This document shows, in pieces, positions 33,345-43,411 of a stretch of DNA of 51,401 nt; the first letter of the stretch is position 1; the number at the start of each line of letters is the position of its first letter. Under the pieces are notes generated by a model. It was not told the origin of the DNA. It made no database searches and worked only from the letters and a program-made list of their open reading frames with translations. A program made the position numbers and the translations under genes. The stretch spans positions 1-51,401 of the forward strand of contig CADAES010000018.1 of NCBI GenBank assembly GCA_902786975.1, given 5' to 3'. Origin of the DNA: an uncultured Ruminococcus sp. (GTDB lineage: Bacteria; Bacillota; Clostridia; Oscillospirales; Ruminococcaceae).

Positions 33345-35336
33345 GTGTCAAAGAAAAAGCCCGACCGCAAAAAAGAAAGAATGAAGCTCTATAAGAAGGT
33401 CAGAAACACCAGCTCGTGGAGATCGACCGTGATATATCTGCTGCTGATACTGCTGTTTATCGCTATGATGATCTTTTTGAGCGGGTTTGTGGTGGAATAT
33501 ATTTTTGAATCGAAATTCAAAGAGGGGTACAAAGACGCCGAGCGCACCGCAAAGCTTTACGAAAAGGGACAGACCGACAGCAGCTATCTTAAAGTCCTTG
33601 AATCTGAAGACAGCGATTTCTTTGTGAAGGATGATAACGGAAAGATCATCTATCAGAAAGGCAAAAACACCTGCTCCGATGAAGGCGGTGAGCTTGAGAT
33701 CACAAACGGCAAATACAGCTACTGCGTCTACTCCGACAAGGAGATAGACATAGCCCGCATCAATAAAGACGGAAGCTTTAGTCTGAATCCGGCGGAATTC
33801 GTAAAATGGTACACCTCGTTTGAGGACTCCGCAAGGCTGCCGCTATGGGTAAGCTTTGATCTGGACGGCGGCAAAAAGCTGCTGTGCAAGACGTATCTGT
33901 CGTTCAGCAGTCTTGACAGGATACTTGTGATAGAGCTTTTAGCAGGTCTTGCGATTATCGTGTTCGTGTTCTGCCTGCTGACGGTGATAAAGATAATAAA
34001 GAGTGCGATAAACTTCAGGAGAGTCGTGCGGCTTTTCTACTCCGACCCCGTAACAAACGGACACAACTGGATGTGGTATGTAAGGTACGGCGAGGAAAAG
34101 CTGCGTGGCGGAAGATGCAAAAAGTACTCGTTTGCAGTCGTTGATATCGTGTTCCGCAATTACAGGAACTACTGCCTGTGCCATTCGATATCCGAGGGCG
34201 AGGAGCTGCTTTCGTCGATGAACAGGCTGCTTTGCTCGGAAATGAACAAAAAGGAAATGTGCGCACACGCAGCTATGTCAAACTTTGCGCTGCTGCTGAT
34301 ATACGACAGCGAGGAACAGCTGAAACAGCGTCTTAACGGCTTTATCGAAAAGCTAAAGGACATCGACAGCGAGCACAGCTTCCACATACAGTTAGGTGTT
34401 GACCTTATACCGCCTAAGACCGACGCAGGCGGCAGGATCGTGAAGCGCAGGGACATCAGCATCGAGAACGCTTACAACAACGCCTGCACCGCAAGTGCTA
34501 CGCTTGCAGACAGCGAGGAATCGGGTCTGCGCATTTTCGACAGCAATCTTCTGGAACAGCAGAAATGGGAGAACACCGTACAGGAAAAGCAGCAGTCGGC
34601 TCTTGACAACGAGGAATTCGTGGTGTACTATCAGCCCAAGTACGACCCATGCACCGACACGCTCAAAGGCGCAGAGGCTCTTATCCGCTGGGAATCGCCC
34701 GAGTACGGACTGCTGACGCCTTACAAGTTCATACCCATATTTGAAAAGAACGGCTTTATCACGCAGATAGACCACTATATGATAAGCCACGTCGCAAGGG
34801 CACAGAAAAAGTGGCTGGACGAGGGGAAGAAATGTGTCCCCATATCGGTAAACGTGTCAAGGGTACACTTTGCAGAGCCCGACCTTGCCGAACAGATAAG
34901 AGAGCTCGTCGATAAGGAGGGCGCACCGCACGAGCTGATAGAGATAGAGCTTACCGAGAGTGCGTTCTTCGACGATAAGAATGCGATGCTGAGAACGATA
35001 GCAGCGCTGAAGGAATACGGCTTTGATATTTCAATGGACGACTTCGGCTCGGGCTACTCGTCGCTCAATTCGCTGAAGGATATGCCGCTTGACGTGCTGA
35101 AGCTCGACGCAGAATTTTTCAGAGGCGACAACGCCGGCGAGAGAGGCAGGATAGTTGTTTCCGAAGCGATAAAGCTTGCCCGGAGCCTCAATATGCGTAC
35201 CGTCGCAGAGGGTGTGGAGATAAAAGAGCAGGTGGAGTTCCTCGCACAGCAGCATTGTGATATGATACAGGGCTACTACTATGCAAAGCCAATGCCCGCA
35301 CAGGATTTCGAGCAGCGCATACAGCCCCAACAGTGA
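33345..35336 (+). CDS. Membrane c-di-GMP phosphodiesterase (EAL) with a degenerate GGDEF domain
   Basis: The protein has 663 residues. The start is the GTG at 33345, eight bases after GGGGGAG. Residues about 25-48 form one membrane helix and about 205-230 a second, enclosing an extracytoplasmic sensor of about 155 residues. Residues about 245-390 have a GGDEF-like layout, but the active-site position reads MSNFAL, so it should be inactive. Residues about 405-660 form an EAL domain with every expected catalytic element: AEALIRW, SVNVSR, ELTES, MDDFGSGYSSL, LKLD, AEGVE and QGYYYAKP. It should hydrolyse c-di-GMP to pGpG under control of an outside signal. It is convergent with the large surface gene and shares its terminator. 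Confidence 0.92.
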   Translation: MSKKKPDRKKERMKLYKKVRNTSSWRSTVIYLLLILLFIAMMIFLSGFVVEYIFESKFKEGYKDAERTAKLYEKGQTDSSYLKVLESEDSDFFVKDDNGKIIYQKGKNTCSDEGGELEITNGKYSYCVYSDKEIDIARINKDGSFSLNPAEFVKWYTSFEDSARLPLWVSFDLDGGKKLLCKTYLSFSSLDRILVIELLAGLAIIVFVFCLLTVIKIIKSAINFRRVVRLFYSDPVTNGHNWMWYVRYGEEKLRGGRCKKYSFAVVDIVFRNYRNYCLCHSISEGEELLSSMNRLLCSEMNKKEMCAHAAMSNFALLLIYDSEEQLKQRLNGFIEKLKDIDSEHSFHIQLGVDLIPPKTDAGGRIVKRRDISIENAYNNACTASATLADSEESGLRIFDSNLLEQQKWENTVQEKQQSALDNEEFVVYYQPKYDPCTDTLKGAEALIRWESPEYGLLTPYKFIPIFEKNGFITQIDHYMISHVARAQKKWLDEGKKCVPISVNVSRVHFAEPDLAEQIRELVDKEGAPHELIEIELTESAFFDDKNAMLRTIAALKEYGFDISMDDFGSGYSSLNSLKDMPLDVLKLDAEFFRGDNAGERGRIVVSEAIKLARSLNMRTVAEGVEIKEQVEFLAQQHCDMIQGYYYAKPMPAQDFEQRIQPQQ

Positions 35337-35355
35337 GCCGTCCTCACTGCACAGA

Positions 35356-35408
35356 CAAAAAACAGGGACTGCAGTTCCGGATCAACAGAGCTGCAAGTCC
35401 CTTTTTTA
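35356..35408. terminator. Bidirectional terminator, EAL gene / CWB2 surface gene
   Basis: GGGACT-GCAG and CTGC-AAGTCCC form the stem, flanked by AAAAAA on the left and TTTTTT on the right, so it works for both convergent genes. Confidence 0.82.
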
Positions 35409-35431
35409 TTTCCTATTTTCCGTGCTTCGGG

Positions 35432-38400
35432 TCAGACGCTTGCCTTTGCGATAAGCTTTACAAATGCGTCCGAAACTGCACCAGTGCCGCCGATAGCGGT
35501 GATCCTGTCTGCCGTTCTTGCTTTGAGGAACGATGTCTGCGCGGTCGTGAGTGACGGCTTTGCGAGCTGTCCGTTCACCATCATCAGAGGTGACTTTTTG
35601 AGCGCTGCGTAAACGCCGCCTGCAAGTGCGTCCGGGAAGTTCTGTCCTGTTGTGATGCAGATGTACTTGCCTGTCAGCGTCTTGTTGAACGCATTGTTTA
35701 TCTTTATGCAGGTGTCGTATCTGTTATCGCCTGCAAATCTTGTTGCTGACTTTTTGCCGAGTGTGCTGAGCACTGCCTTTTCGACGTTCTTTGAAACTGC
35801 GTTCACTCCGCCGACGATGTATACGTTCTTTACGCTCGACTTGATGCCTGCAAGATAAGTCTTGGTGTTGCTGTCAAGCGCAGCCTTGGGGTCAACGTAG
35901 ATTATCGGAGCGCCGAGGTTTGCTGCGACAGACGAAACTGTCAGCGTGTCCGCATAGCCCTTGTCTGTCGTGATAAACACGCTGGTCGGGGCTTTTTTGT
36001 ACTTAGCCTTCATCTTGTCTGCGACCTTTTTCGCTGTTTCGTAATAGGTCTTTCCTGTCAGCTTAGTAACCGTTACGTTAAGCGACTTGAGCTGTGTATA
36101 GACCTTGCTCTTTATCGCTGCATCGTAGCCGTTCTGATCCTTTGCTGTTGTCGTTGCAACGACGATGACGTTCTTTGCTTTGAGCCTCTTTATCTCTGCG
36201 ATAGTTTTTGCCGAGAGATTATCTCTGTCTGCGAGCAGCAGAGGTGCGCTGTAAGCGCTTGCAAGAGGTATTGCTGCGAGTGCGTCGTGGAAATCGAAGC
36301 CCGTTGCGATAACAACTGTGCTTGCAGTCTTGTACATTCCGTTTGAGATGAGCGAAGCTGTTTCAGCTCTGTCGCTTCCTGCGAAACGGGCAACTGCGTT
36401 GTTGACAGTCTGTGTTTCGGTCTTGCTGCAGCGTGAGCATTTTCTCGTCTGCACTGCTGTTTTCTTGTCAACGTTGAAGCTTGTTGTTTTCCAAGCCGAG
36501 AAGCTGTGACCGAGAGCTTTCAGAGTGACAGTCCTGGTGTTCGTATAGGTCTTGCCGCCAAACTTGACTGTTGCGGTGTAGAGGGTCTTTCCTGCTGTCG
36601 TGCAGGTAGCCTTTGTGGTCTTGGAAGCTATCGTTGCCTTGACGCTCCGGGCGTGGTTCTTGTTGTTTGAGCAGACAAACTTAGCTGTTGCTGCTGTCGT
36701 ACCTGTCCAGCTCCAGCTCGGTGTGCCGTACTTGTGACCTGTTGCGTCCTTGTATGTGTCCTTGTACTCGTCGTCACAGCGTGAGCACTTGTGCAGAGTG
36801 TAGCCCTTGGCTGTGCAGGTCGGTGCAACAACTGTTGCTTTGTAATCGTGACCGAGCTTTGGAATCACCTTAGTCTCAGATTTCTTGCATACCGAGCAAG
36901 TCCTTGTCTGCTGTCCTGCTTCGGTGCAAGCTGCTCTCTTGGTCGTTGTCCATACAGACCATTTGTGACCTGCTGCGTCTTTGTATGTGTCCTTGTACTC
37001 GTCGTCACAGCGTGAGCACTTGTGGTTTGTATAGCCCTTAGCTGTGCAGGTCGGTGCTACGACTGTTTTAACGTAGTTGTGACCGAGAGCGTCAACAGCT
37101 CTCGTTTCGGTAGCATCGCAATCTGCGCATTTTCTTGTTTCAGCGCCCTTTTCGGTGCAGCTCGCTTTCCTTGTGGTTTTCCACTCGCCAAAGCTGTGCT
37201 TACCTGTCGCCTTGGTGACTGTGGACTCCTCGGTTATCTCGTTGGTCAATTCAGGATCGGAATAGCACTTTCCGCCGTAACGCCAGAACTCGATATTTCC
37301 GTCAGCCACGCAGGTCGCTTGCTTGGCTTGGACGTGCTCAACTACGGCGTACTCATATTCAAATCCGTTGTCAACTGCATATTGCTCGCCGGCTGTACCC
37401 TTATAGCAGTAGATTCTGAAACCGTCGATCTTTTCATATCTTCCGTTTTTTCCGTAAGCATAGCCTATTGCATTTGACTCAATGGTTGTTACGCTTTCGG
37501 GAATACATACGCTCCTGAGCCTGTCGCATCTGTAAAATGCGTTCGTTCCGATACTTACGAGCTTGTTGGACAAAGTCACAGAAGAAAGGGCCTTGCAATA
37601 ATCGAACGCTGAATCGTCAACAGAGGTAACATTGTTTGGAAGCTTTATGGTTTTCAGACTTGTGCAATCACTGAACGCATTTTTACCGACAGACTGCAGG
37701 CTATTGGGAAGTGTAATGGTCTCAAGGCTTGAGCATCTTGTAAATGTTCCGTCGGAGATATGTGTGATTCCTTCGGGTATATTGATTGTTTCAAGGCTTG
37801 TACAGTACCCGAACACATACTTGCCGATGCTTTTCAGACTGCTCGGAAGCGTTACGCTCCTGAGTGAAGAGCACCATTCAAAGGTCGAAAGTCCAAGGCT
37901 TTCAACTCCCTCGGGAACTACAACGCTCTGTATGCTTTCGCAGCTGTTAAAGGCTTCATTTCCGATGCTTGCAACAGTTGCGGGCAGATCAAGGCTTCTG
38001 AGTGCCTTGCACCCGGAAAAAGCAAATTTACCTATCGTAGTCACTCCGACAGGGATAACGATATCAGTCATATTCACACAGCTTGAAAATGAGAACTCAC
38101 CTATCTCCTTGACCGTATCGGGGATAACGACTCTGGTAAGTCCTTTACAGTTTTCAAATGCATTCGGACCTATTGCGGTGACTTTCTTTCCGTTTATCTC
38201 TGACGGTATTGCAACAGCTGAAAGCTCACCGCTGAATTTTGTGATCGTGAGGGTTCCGCCCTCGTTTTCGGAGTATTCGTAACAGCCTGCGTCAAGCAGG
38301 GCAAACGGAAGGTTCCTTTGCTCAGCAAACAAATGCGCTGCCGAATCCTTGTAGCAATAAAAGCAGGTATTGAGACTGCAGTTATAAAACGAATAGCCGT

Positions 38401-40168
38401 TAATGCTTGTAACACTTGCAGGGATCGTAACGCTCTCAAGAGAACTGCAGTTGGTGAACGCTCCGTTCAGTTCGGTAACGGACGGTGGTATAGTCACATT
38501 TTTAAGATTCTTACAGTTTGAAAACGAGCCGTTTCCTATTCTCGTGACGCTGTCTGGAATGGATACGCTCTCGAGATTATCACAGCCGCAGAACGTCTGA
38601 TTCCCTATATCGGTTATTCCCTCGGGTATCGTCACGTTCTTTATTACCGATCTGTATGAGAAAACTCCGTTTCCGATAGCCTTGACCTTTTTGCCGTCGA
38701 TCTCCGAAGGTATTATGACATTTTCCTTCTGTCTGTCCTGATCATAGTTTGTGATTGTCAGCGTTCCGTCATCATTTCTGACAAATCTGAAATCACAGTC
38801 AAGAAGATTATAATCCAGTTCATTATCACGAGCGTAGATGTGTGCCATTGAACCGGTATTGCAATCAATATAGAAGGAATCTCTTTTCCTTTCGACCTCT
38901 TCGTTGAGCTGCTCGTCCATATACAAGCCGTATCCGAACGACTTTTCTCCGAGCGAAGTAACACTGTCGGGGATCCCGATCCCGCAAAAATGGGTACAGT
39001 TATAAAATGCATAGTCACCTATGGAGGTTATGCCATCGGACAAGGTGACCCTGTCGAGCATTTCGCAGTTTCTGAAAGCACCGATGCCTATTGTCTTTAC
39101 GCTTCCGGGAATAGTTATTTCTCTCAGGCCCCGGGCGTCGCTGAATGCCTCCTCGCCGATAGACGTTACCGTTTCGGGGATATCGACACTATAGACCTGC
39201 GACCCTCTGAATACGCCCTTGCCGATCTCGGTAATTCCCTCGGGCAGAATAACAGTACCCGCTTTGCAGTGGGCAAAAGCGCTGTCAGCTATCAGTCTGA
39301 TATTCTGCGGGACAGTAAAATCACTTCCCTGATAGCCTCCTGCATCAAGCAGGATATTATTGACCGTCAGCAAACAATCCTCGGAGTTTAACAATGTTTT
39401 TCTTGCCCAATCGGTATCAGCAAATGCTTCAGCTCCGACATAGGTAATGGTATCGGGAAGCACGACACTGTTCAGGCGGCTGTGGTAAAATGCCTTTTCT
39501 CCGATCTTTGTAACGCTGTCGGGAATGATAAGATCAATAAGGCGGCTGTCTCTGCAAAAAGCACGAGCTCCCACAGCAGTCACAGGGAAATCTTCAACAG
39601 ACGACGGAACGGTAAATGTGCTGCTGCGGCAAACACCGTATGCAAGCTCCGCCGAGTTACCACGGATCACATACTGAGATTCTTCATATTCGATAACATC
39701 GTCATAATCCTCTATGTATGCGTAATCAAAGCCGTTTTCAACAGCATATCTCTCGCCGGCCGAGCCTTTGACGCAGTAGATGAAATAATCCCTGTTTTTC
39801 TCAAGTTCGCCGGTTTCATAATAAGTAAAGTATCCGAACGCTTTTGAGCCTATGCTTTGGATGCACGCAGGTATCGTAACAGTGCACTGATTCATATCAT
39901 CCACAATCGGACCGTCGCCGACAGCAGTAATACTTGTGTTGCCCAGCTTTGGCGGCACAACAAGATGAGTGAAATCTCCCGAAAAAGAGGTCAGCGTGAT
40001 GCGGTCGGTCTCGGTCTCGGTGTCAAACTTGATATCATACTCATAGTTAGCCATTGCATGTGCGGTCAGCACGGCATTTCCGGAAAATGCGCTTTCCGGC
40101 AGAAGCGACACGGAACCGAACAGCATTGCGCCCGAAAGGGCAAGGCTCAGCAGTCTTTTGCATTTCAC
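35432..40168 (-). CDS. Very large BspA-type LRR surface protein with C-terminal CWB2 cell-wall-binding repeats
   Basis: The protein has 1578 residues. GGTGG is eight bases before the GTG at 40168, which gives a good signal peptide; the frame could open at 40180 but that GTG lies on the ribosome site. After the signal peptide (about 1-40) comes a long LRR_5 (BspA/TpLRR) region up to about residue 950, with steps such as VTIPxSVTxIGxxAFxNC. A Cys-rich region (about 990-1230) follows, in which GH...PTCTxKGxxxxKCxxCxxxE units repeat, perhaps metal-binding. Last come three CWB2 repeats (about 1270-1578), beginning [11 protein letters not shown], that bind secondary wall polymer. Likely an adhesin or wall-bound display protein. 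The C-terminus SDAFVKLIAKASV is shared with the decayed copy at 42892. Confidence 0.92.
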   Translation of the reverse strand: MKCKRLLSLALSGAMLFGSVSLLPESAFSGNAVLTAHAMANYEYDIKFDTETETDRITLTSFSGDFTHLVVPPKLGNTSITAVGDGPIVDDMNQCTVTIPACIQSIGSKAFGYFTYYETGELEKNRDYFIYCVKGSAGERYAVENGFDYAYIEDYDDVIEYEESQYVIRGNSAELAYGVCRSSTFTVPSSVEDFPVTAVGARAFCRDSRLIDLIIPDSVTKIGEKAFYHSRLNSVVLPDTITYVGAEAFADTDWARKTLLNSEDCLLTVNNILLDAGGYQGSDFTVPQNIRLIADSAFAHCKAGTVILPEGITEIGKGVFRGSQVYSVDIPETVTSIGEEAFSDARGLREITIPGSVKTIGIGAFRNCEMLDRVTLSDGITSIGDYAFYNCTHFCGIGIPDSVTSLGEKSFGYGLYMDEQLNEEVERKRDSFYIDCNTGSMAHIYARDNELDYNLLDCDFRFVRNDDGTLTITNYDQDRQKENVIIPSEIDGKKVKAIGNGVFSYRSVIKNVTIPEGITDIGNQTFCGCDNLESVSIPDSVTRIGNGSFSNCKNLKNVTIPPSVTELNGAFTNCSSLESVTIPASVTSINGYSFYNCSLNTCFYCYKDSAAHLFAEQRNLPFALLDAGCYEYSENEGGTLTITKFSGELSAVAIPSEINGKKVTAIGPNAFENCKGLTRVVIPDTVKEIGEFSFSSCVNMTDIVIPVGVTTIGKFAFSGCKALRSLDLPATVASIGNEAFNSCESIQSVVVPEGVESLGLSTFEWCSSLRSVTLPSSLKSIGKYVFGYCTSLETINIPEGITHISDGTFTRCSSLETITLPNSLQSVGKNAFSDCTSLKTIKLPNNVTSVDDSAFDYCKALSSVTLSNKLVSIGTNAFYRCDRLRSVCIPESVTTIESNAIGYAYGKNGRYEKIDGFRIYCYKGTAGEQYAVDNGFEYEYAVVEHVQAKQATCVADGNIEFWRYGGKCYSDPELTNEITEESTVTKATGKHSFGEWKTTRKASCTEKGAETRKCADCDATETRAVDALGHNYVKTVVAPTCTAKGYTNHKCSRCDDEYKDTYKDAAGHKWSVWTTTKRAACTEAGQQTRTCSVCKKSETKVIPKLGHDYKATVVAPTCTAKGYTLHKCSRCDDEYKDTYKDATGHKYGTPSWSWTGTTAATAKFVCSNNKNHARSVKATIASKTTKATCTTAGKTLYTATVKFGGKTYTNTRTVTLKALGHSFSAWKTTSFNVDKKTAVQTRKCSRCSKTETQTVNNAVARFAGSDRAETASLISNGMYKTASTVVIATGFDFHDALAAIPLASAYSAPLLLADRDNLSAKTIAEIKRLKAKNVIVVATTTAKDQNGYDAAIKSKVYTQLKSLNVTVTKLTGKTYYETAKKVADKMKAKYKKAPTSVFITTDKGYADTLTVSSVAANLGAPIIYVDPKAALDSNTKTYLAGIKSSVKNVYIVGGVNAVSKNVEKAVLSTLGKKSATRFAGDNRYDTCIKINNAFNKTLTGKYICITTGQNFPDALAGGVYAALKKSPLMMVNGQLAKPSLTTAQTSFLKARTADRITAIGGTGAVSDAFVKLIAKASV

Positions 40169-40271
40169 ATTATCTACCACCCATTCATTTTAAACTTTAC
40201 AGTTTTTGTGATACATAATAATTATAACTCAATTCCGATCAAAAATAAAGCTTTGCAGTAATATTTTGTAT

Positions 40272-40308
40272 ACCTGCACAAAATTCCCGTTCACAATTTG
40301 GCGCAAAA
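40272..40308 (-). repeat. 37-bp element upstream of a CWB2 surface gene, copy 1
   Basis: This segment matches 50916-50952 at 34 of 37 positions (core GTTCACAATTTGG). Both copies lie between a terminator and the promoter area of a large LRR-CWB2 gene, in the same orientation. Confidence 0.85.
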
Positions 40309-40335
40309 AAAGGCGCACATTTCTGCACGCCTTTG
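40304..40335 (-). terminator. Intrinsic terminator after the 800-residue CWB2 gene
   Basis: On the minus strand AAAGGCGTGCA and TGTGCGCCTTT form the stem, followed by a run of T. Very similar hairpins end the genes at 43574 and 48322. Confidence 0.8.
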
Positions 40336-40346
40336 TTCGTATTCGA

Positions 40347-42749
40347 TTACGCGCAAGCTTTTGCGATAGTCTTTACAAGTGCTGTTGGCACGGCAGTTTC
40401 TCCGCCGAAGATGTAAAGCTTGTTCGGGCTTTTGGATTTGAGGAAGCCTGACTGTGTCTTGCTAAGCTCTGTCTTTCCGCCGATAACATCAGCAAGGAAC
40501 AGCGGAGCTTTCTGCTTTGCTGCGAACACACCGCCTGCGAGTGCGTCCGGGAAGTTATAGCCCTTAGCGATGCAAACGCTCTTTCCTGTCAGATACTTAG
40601 CGAAGCTCTTGTTGATAAGCACGCAAGTCTCGTATCTGTTGTCGCCTGCAAATCTTGTTGCAGATTTCTTTCCAAGTACAGAAAGTACGTTCTTTTCAAC
40701 GTTCTTTGAAACTGCGTTGACGCCGCCGACGATGTAGATATTCTTGACACTCTTTTTAATGCTTGCGAGGTAGTTCTTTGTAGTTGCATTGAGCGCAGCC
40801 TTAGAGTCAACGTACAGTATAGCTGCTACAGGTGATGCAGACAAAGCATCTGCGTAGTTCTTGTCCGTTGTAATGAATACAGACGTCGGAGCTTTTGTTT
40901 TATTGCCGAGAGCGTCGGCGACTTTCTTTGCAGTCTCGTAATATGTAGCTCCGTCGAGCTTGGTTACTTTAACTCCGAGAGTATTCAGCTGAGCGTAAAC
41001 ATTCTTCTTTATTGCAGCATCATACCCGTTCCGGTCCTTTGCGTTTGTCGATGCAACAACGATGACGTTCTTTGCTTTGAGTCTCTTTATCTCGTTGATA
41101 GTTTTCTGCGAGAGGTTATCCCTGTCAGCGAGAAGCAGAGGAGCATTGTATGCGCTTGCAAGAGGAACGGCTGCCAAAGCGTCGTGGAAATCAAAACCTG
41201 TTGCGATGATGACGGTGTCCGCCGTCTTGTACATTCCGCTTGAGATAAGCGAAGCGGTCTGTGCTCTGTCGCTGCCCGCATAACGAACGACAGCGTTTGT
41301 TACTGTCTTTGTTTCGGTCTTGTTGTCGCCACGGGTACACTTTCTCGTCTGTGTTGCCGTCTTCCTATCGACATCGAAACTTGTCGTTTTCCAGTCGCCC
41401 ATTTTGTGACCGAGAGCCTTAGTCTGGCGTGTTTCGGTTGAGCCGCACTTTGAGCACTTTCTTGTTTCTGTGCCGCCGTTTGTACAGGTCGCTTTCTTGG
41501 TGGTCGTCCAATTACCCCAGCTGTGGCCGAGAGCCTTTGTCTGGCGAGTTTCAGCCTTACCGCACATTGTACATTTTCTTGTTTCTGTGCCGCCGTTTGT
41601 GCAGGTCGCTTTCTTTGAGGTTGTCCACTTGCCCCAGCTGTGCGGGATAGTATCGATATCATCAACAGTTCTTGTCTGCACCTTGAAAACAGTTTTTGCG
41701 AATGCGGCGGTCGTGTATGTGGTCTTGCCCTTTTGCGTGCAGGTCGGCTTAACAGCGACCTTTCCTGTTGCCGGAGCCGTCTCGGTCTGCTTGTGGCTAT
41801 TGTCACGCACGCACACACGTTTTGCCGTACAACTCTTGTTGTCACTTGACCAGGTGTAGGTCGGTGAAGCCCACTTATGACCCAGAGCGTTTATGACAAG
41901 CGAATCCTTGGAGGTCTCATTTTTTGCATTTGAATCGTAGAAGATCCTTCCGCACTTGGAACACTCCCAGTGCAATTTGGTACCCGCCTTTGTGCAGGTC
42001 GGTCTGACCTCGGGATTCTTCACCAGTTTGTGATCGCAGTGAGGGACTATCTTTACATCTTTTGCCGGCAATTCATTTTCATCGCAGATAGAGTACGTAT
42101 TCTTGCCCTCTTCTTCGTTGTATCTGCTCTTTACCTGTCCACCCGCAGGCTTGATGATATCATAGTGATACAGTGATATCGCATCACCGAAATCGGTTAT
42201 ACCGCCTGCGCCGCCTGTTGCGTTGACCCACGCATTGTCGATGATGATAGAATCGTGTCCGACCTCTATCTCGCCGGAAATGCCATAGGTACCGCTTGCG
42301 TTTATCTTTGCGCCTAATATCCTCAGACAGCAGCCCTCACAGCGGATACCGACATTTTTTCCGGAAACGGTCAGCACGCCGTCGCCCTTGAACGTAGTAT
42401 CGGCGATACAGTTTATACCGACGATATCACCTTTAACGGTAATGTCCGCATCGGTTCTGATAACAAGTCCCTGGACACCAGCATTTTCGATACATGCGCC
42501 CTTTGCGCCGATAATGTTCTTTTTGAGCGAAAGCGTTTTTGGTTTTGAAGAAGCATCAAAGCTTGCGGCGCCGTCGCCGAGAATGTCCTTGCAGTTTTTG
42601 CTCGTTACCTGTACGCCCTTAACGAACAAGTCGTACTCGTAGATGTCCTCTGCCGAAGCAACATCGCCCTGCGGAAGGAACGGTATCAGCGTGAGCGTCA
42701 GCATAAATGCCGTAACGAATGAAAGTACTTTTGAACGCAGTTTTTTCAT
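40347..42749 (-). CDS. Secreted protein with beta-helix-like N-terminus, Cys-rich repeats and CWB2 repeats
   Basis: The protein has 800 residues with AGGAGG before the ATG. A signal peptide (about 1-33) is followed by about 190 residues of short beta-strand steps (LVIRTDADITVKGDIVGINC, GILTV-like repeats), which suggest a right-handed beta-helix or carbohydrate-binding domain. Cys-rich units of the type TCTxxGTETRKCxxCG repeat from about 240 to 470. Three CWB2 repeats (about 490-800, beginning RYAGSDRAQTA) finish the protein. Compared with its paralogues, the second CWB2 repeat lacks about five residues (SPVAAILYVD against SVAANLGAPIIYVD). Likely a wall-attached protein; the ligand is unknown. 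Confidence 0.9.
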   Translation of the reverse strand: MKKLRSKVLSFVTAFMLTLTLIPFLPQGDVASAEDIYEYDLFVKGVQVTSKNCKDILGDGAASFDASSKPKTLSLKKNIIGAKGACIENAGVQGLVIRTDADITVKGDIVGINCIADTTFKGDGVLTVSGKNVGIRCEGCCLRILGAKINASGTYGISGEIEVGHDSIIIDNAWVNATGGAGGITDFGDAISLYHYDIIKPAGGQVKSRYNEEEGKNTYSICDENELPAKDVKIVPHCDHKLVKNPEVRPTCTKAGTKLHWECSKCGRIFYDSNAKNETSKDSLVINALGHKWASPTYTWSSDNKSCTAKRVCVRDNSHKQTETAPATGKVAVKPTCTQKGKTTYTTAAFAKTVFKVQTRTVDDIDTIPHSWGKWTTSKKATCTNGGTETRKCTMCGKAETRQTKALGHSWGNWTTTKKATCTNGGTETRKCSKCGSTETRQTKALGHKMGDWKTTSFDVDRKTATQTRKCTRGDNKTETKTVTNAVVRYAGSDRAQTASLISSGMYKTADTVIIATGFDFHDALAAVPLASAYNAPLLLADRDNLSQKTINEIKRLKAKNVIVVASTNAKDRNGYDAAIKKNVYAQLNTLGVKVTKLDGATYYETAKKVADALGNKTKAPTSVFITTDKNYADALSASPVAAILYVDSKAALNATTKNYLASIKKSVKNIYIVGGVNAVSKNVEKNVLSVLGKKSATRFAGDNRYETCVLINKSFAKYLTGKSVCIAKGYNFPDALAGGVFAAKQKAPLFLADVIGGKTELSKTQSGFLKSKSPNKLYIFGGETAVPTALVKTIAKACA

Positions 42750-42779
42750 TGTTCTCCTCCTTTGTATGATTATGAAAAT

Positions 42780-42808
42780 AATATATCACATTACGCCGTC
42801 AAAGTCAA
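42780..42808 (-). promoter_or_regulatory. Promoter of the 800-residue CWB2 gene
   Basis: On the minus strand TTGACT (42808-42803), 17 nt, TATATT (42785-42780). It is related to the promoter retained before the pseudogene (43412-43440). Confidence 0.8.
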
Positions 42809-42855
42809 TATCGCAGACAGCGCCGACGGTTGAATAAGTGATGTTTTTTGCGATG

Positions 42856-42885
42856 AAAAAGGCCTCCTGTTTCCGAGAGGTCTTT
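42856..42885 (-). terminator. Terminator retained after the CWB2 pseudogene
   Basis: On the minus strand AAAGACCTC pairs with GGAGGCCTTT (one mismatch), followed by T residues. Confidence 0.65.
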
Positions 42886-42891
42886 GAGGTG

Positions 42892-43284
42892 TCAGACACT
42901 TGCCTTTGCAATAAGCTTTACAAATGCGTCCGAAACTGCGTTTACTCCGCCGACGATGTAGACGTTCTCCACGCTCAACTCGATGCTTGCAAGATAAGTC
43001 TTTGTGTTGCTGTCAAGCGATGCCTTGGGGTCAACGTAGATTATCGGTGCGTCCTTGATAGCTGCTATCGGAGCCCTTGTAGTACAGGATATTTCCTGCC
43101 TTTTCACAGGTCGCCTCGACTCTTGCCACCTTAGTCGCTGTAACGGCTGTGATCGTTGTGTCCGCTGTTATCTTCACGCTGTAAAGTCCGTTTACGGGAG
43201 CAAGTGTCTTGCCTGCGCACTTAACGCTGCCGAAAACTGCGCACCCGCTGTTATTCGCTTGAATAGTTTACTGTACATATCCAT
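42892..43284 (-). pseudogene. Decayed CWB2 surface-protein gene, internally deleted
   Basis: Three pieces in different frames remain. The start is AGGAG then ATG (43284 or 43278) reading MYSKLFKRITAGA, the beginning of a signal peptide. Next comes a fragment reading VFGSVKCAGKTLAPVNGLYS and KVARVEATCEKAGNILYYKG, a surface-protein linker with a TCEKAG motif. The last piece reads DAPIIYVDPKASLDSNTKTY to NVYIVGGVNAVSDAFVKLIA, a CWB2 tail. The tail joins the middle of CWB2 repeat 2 (GGVNAVS) directly to the end of repeat 3 (AVSDAFVKLIAKASV), as would happen by recombination between repeats. The promoter and terminator survive. Confidence 0.8.
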
Positions 43285-43411
43285 TTCTCCTGTCGTTCAA
43301 GGATAAGTCCGTCCTCTATCGGAAAAGCACCTCGACCGTACTCCGATACCCGTTCCGATATGCTTTTTTATTGCTGTTTTTCGCCTGTCTGTTTTATCCC
43401 ATAATCTTTAA

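Noticed and set aside
42892-43107. A separate small gene of 71 residues
   Set aside because: Its sequence is the end of a CWB2 protein in a shifted frame with no ribosome site; it belongs to the pseudogene.
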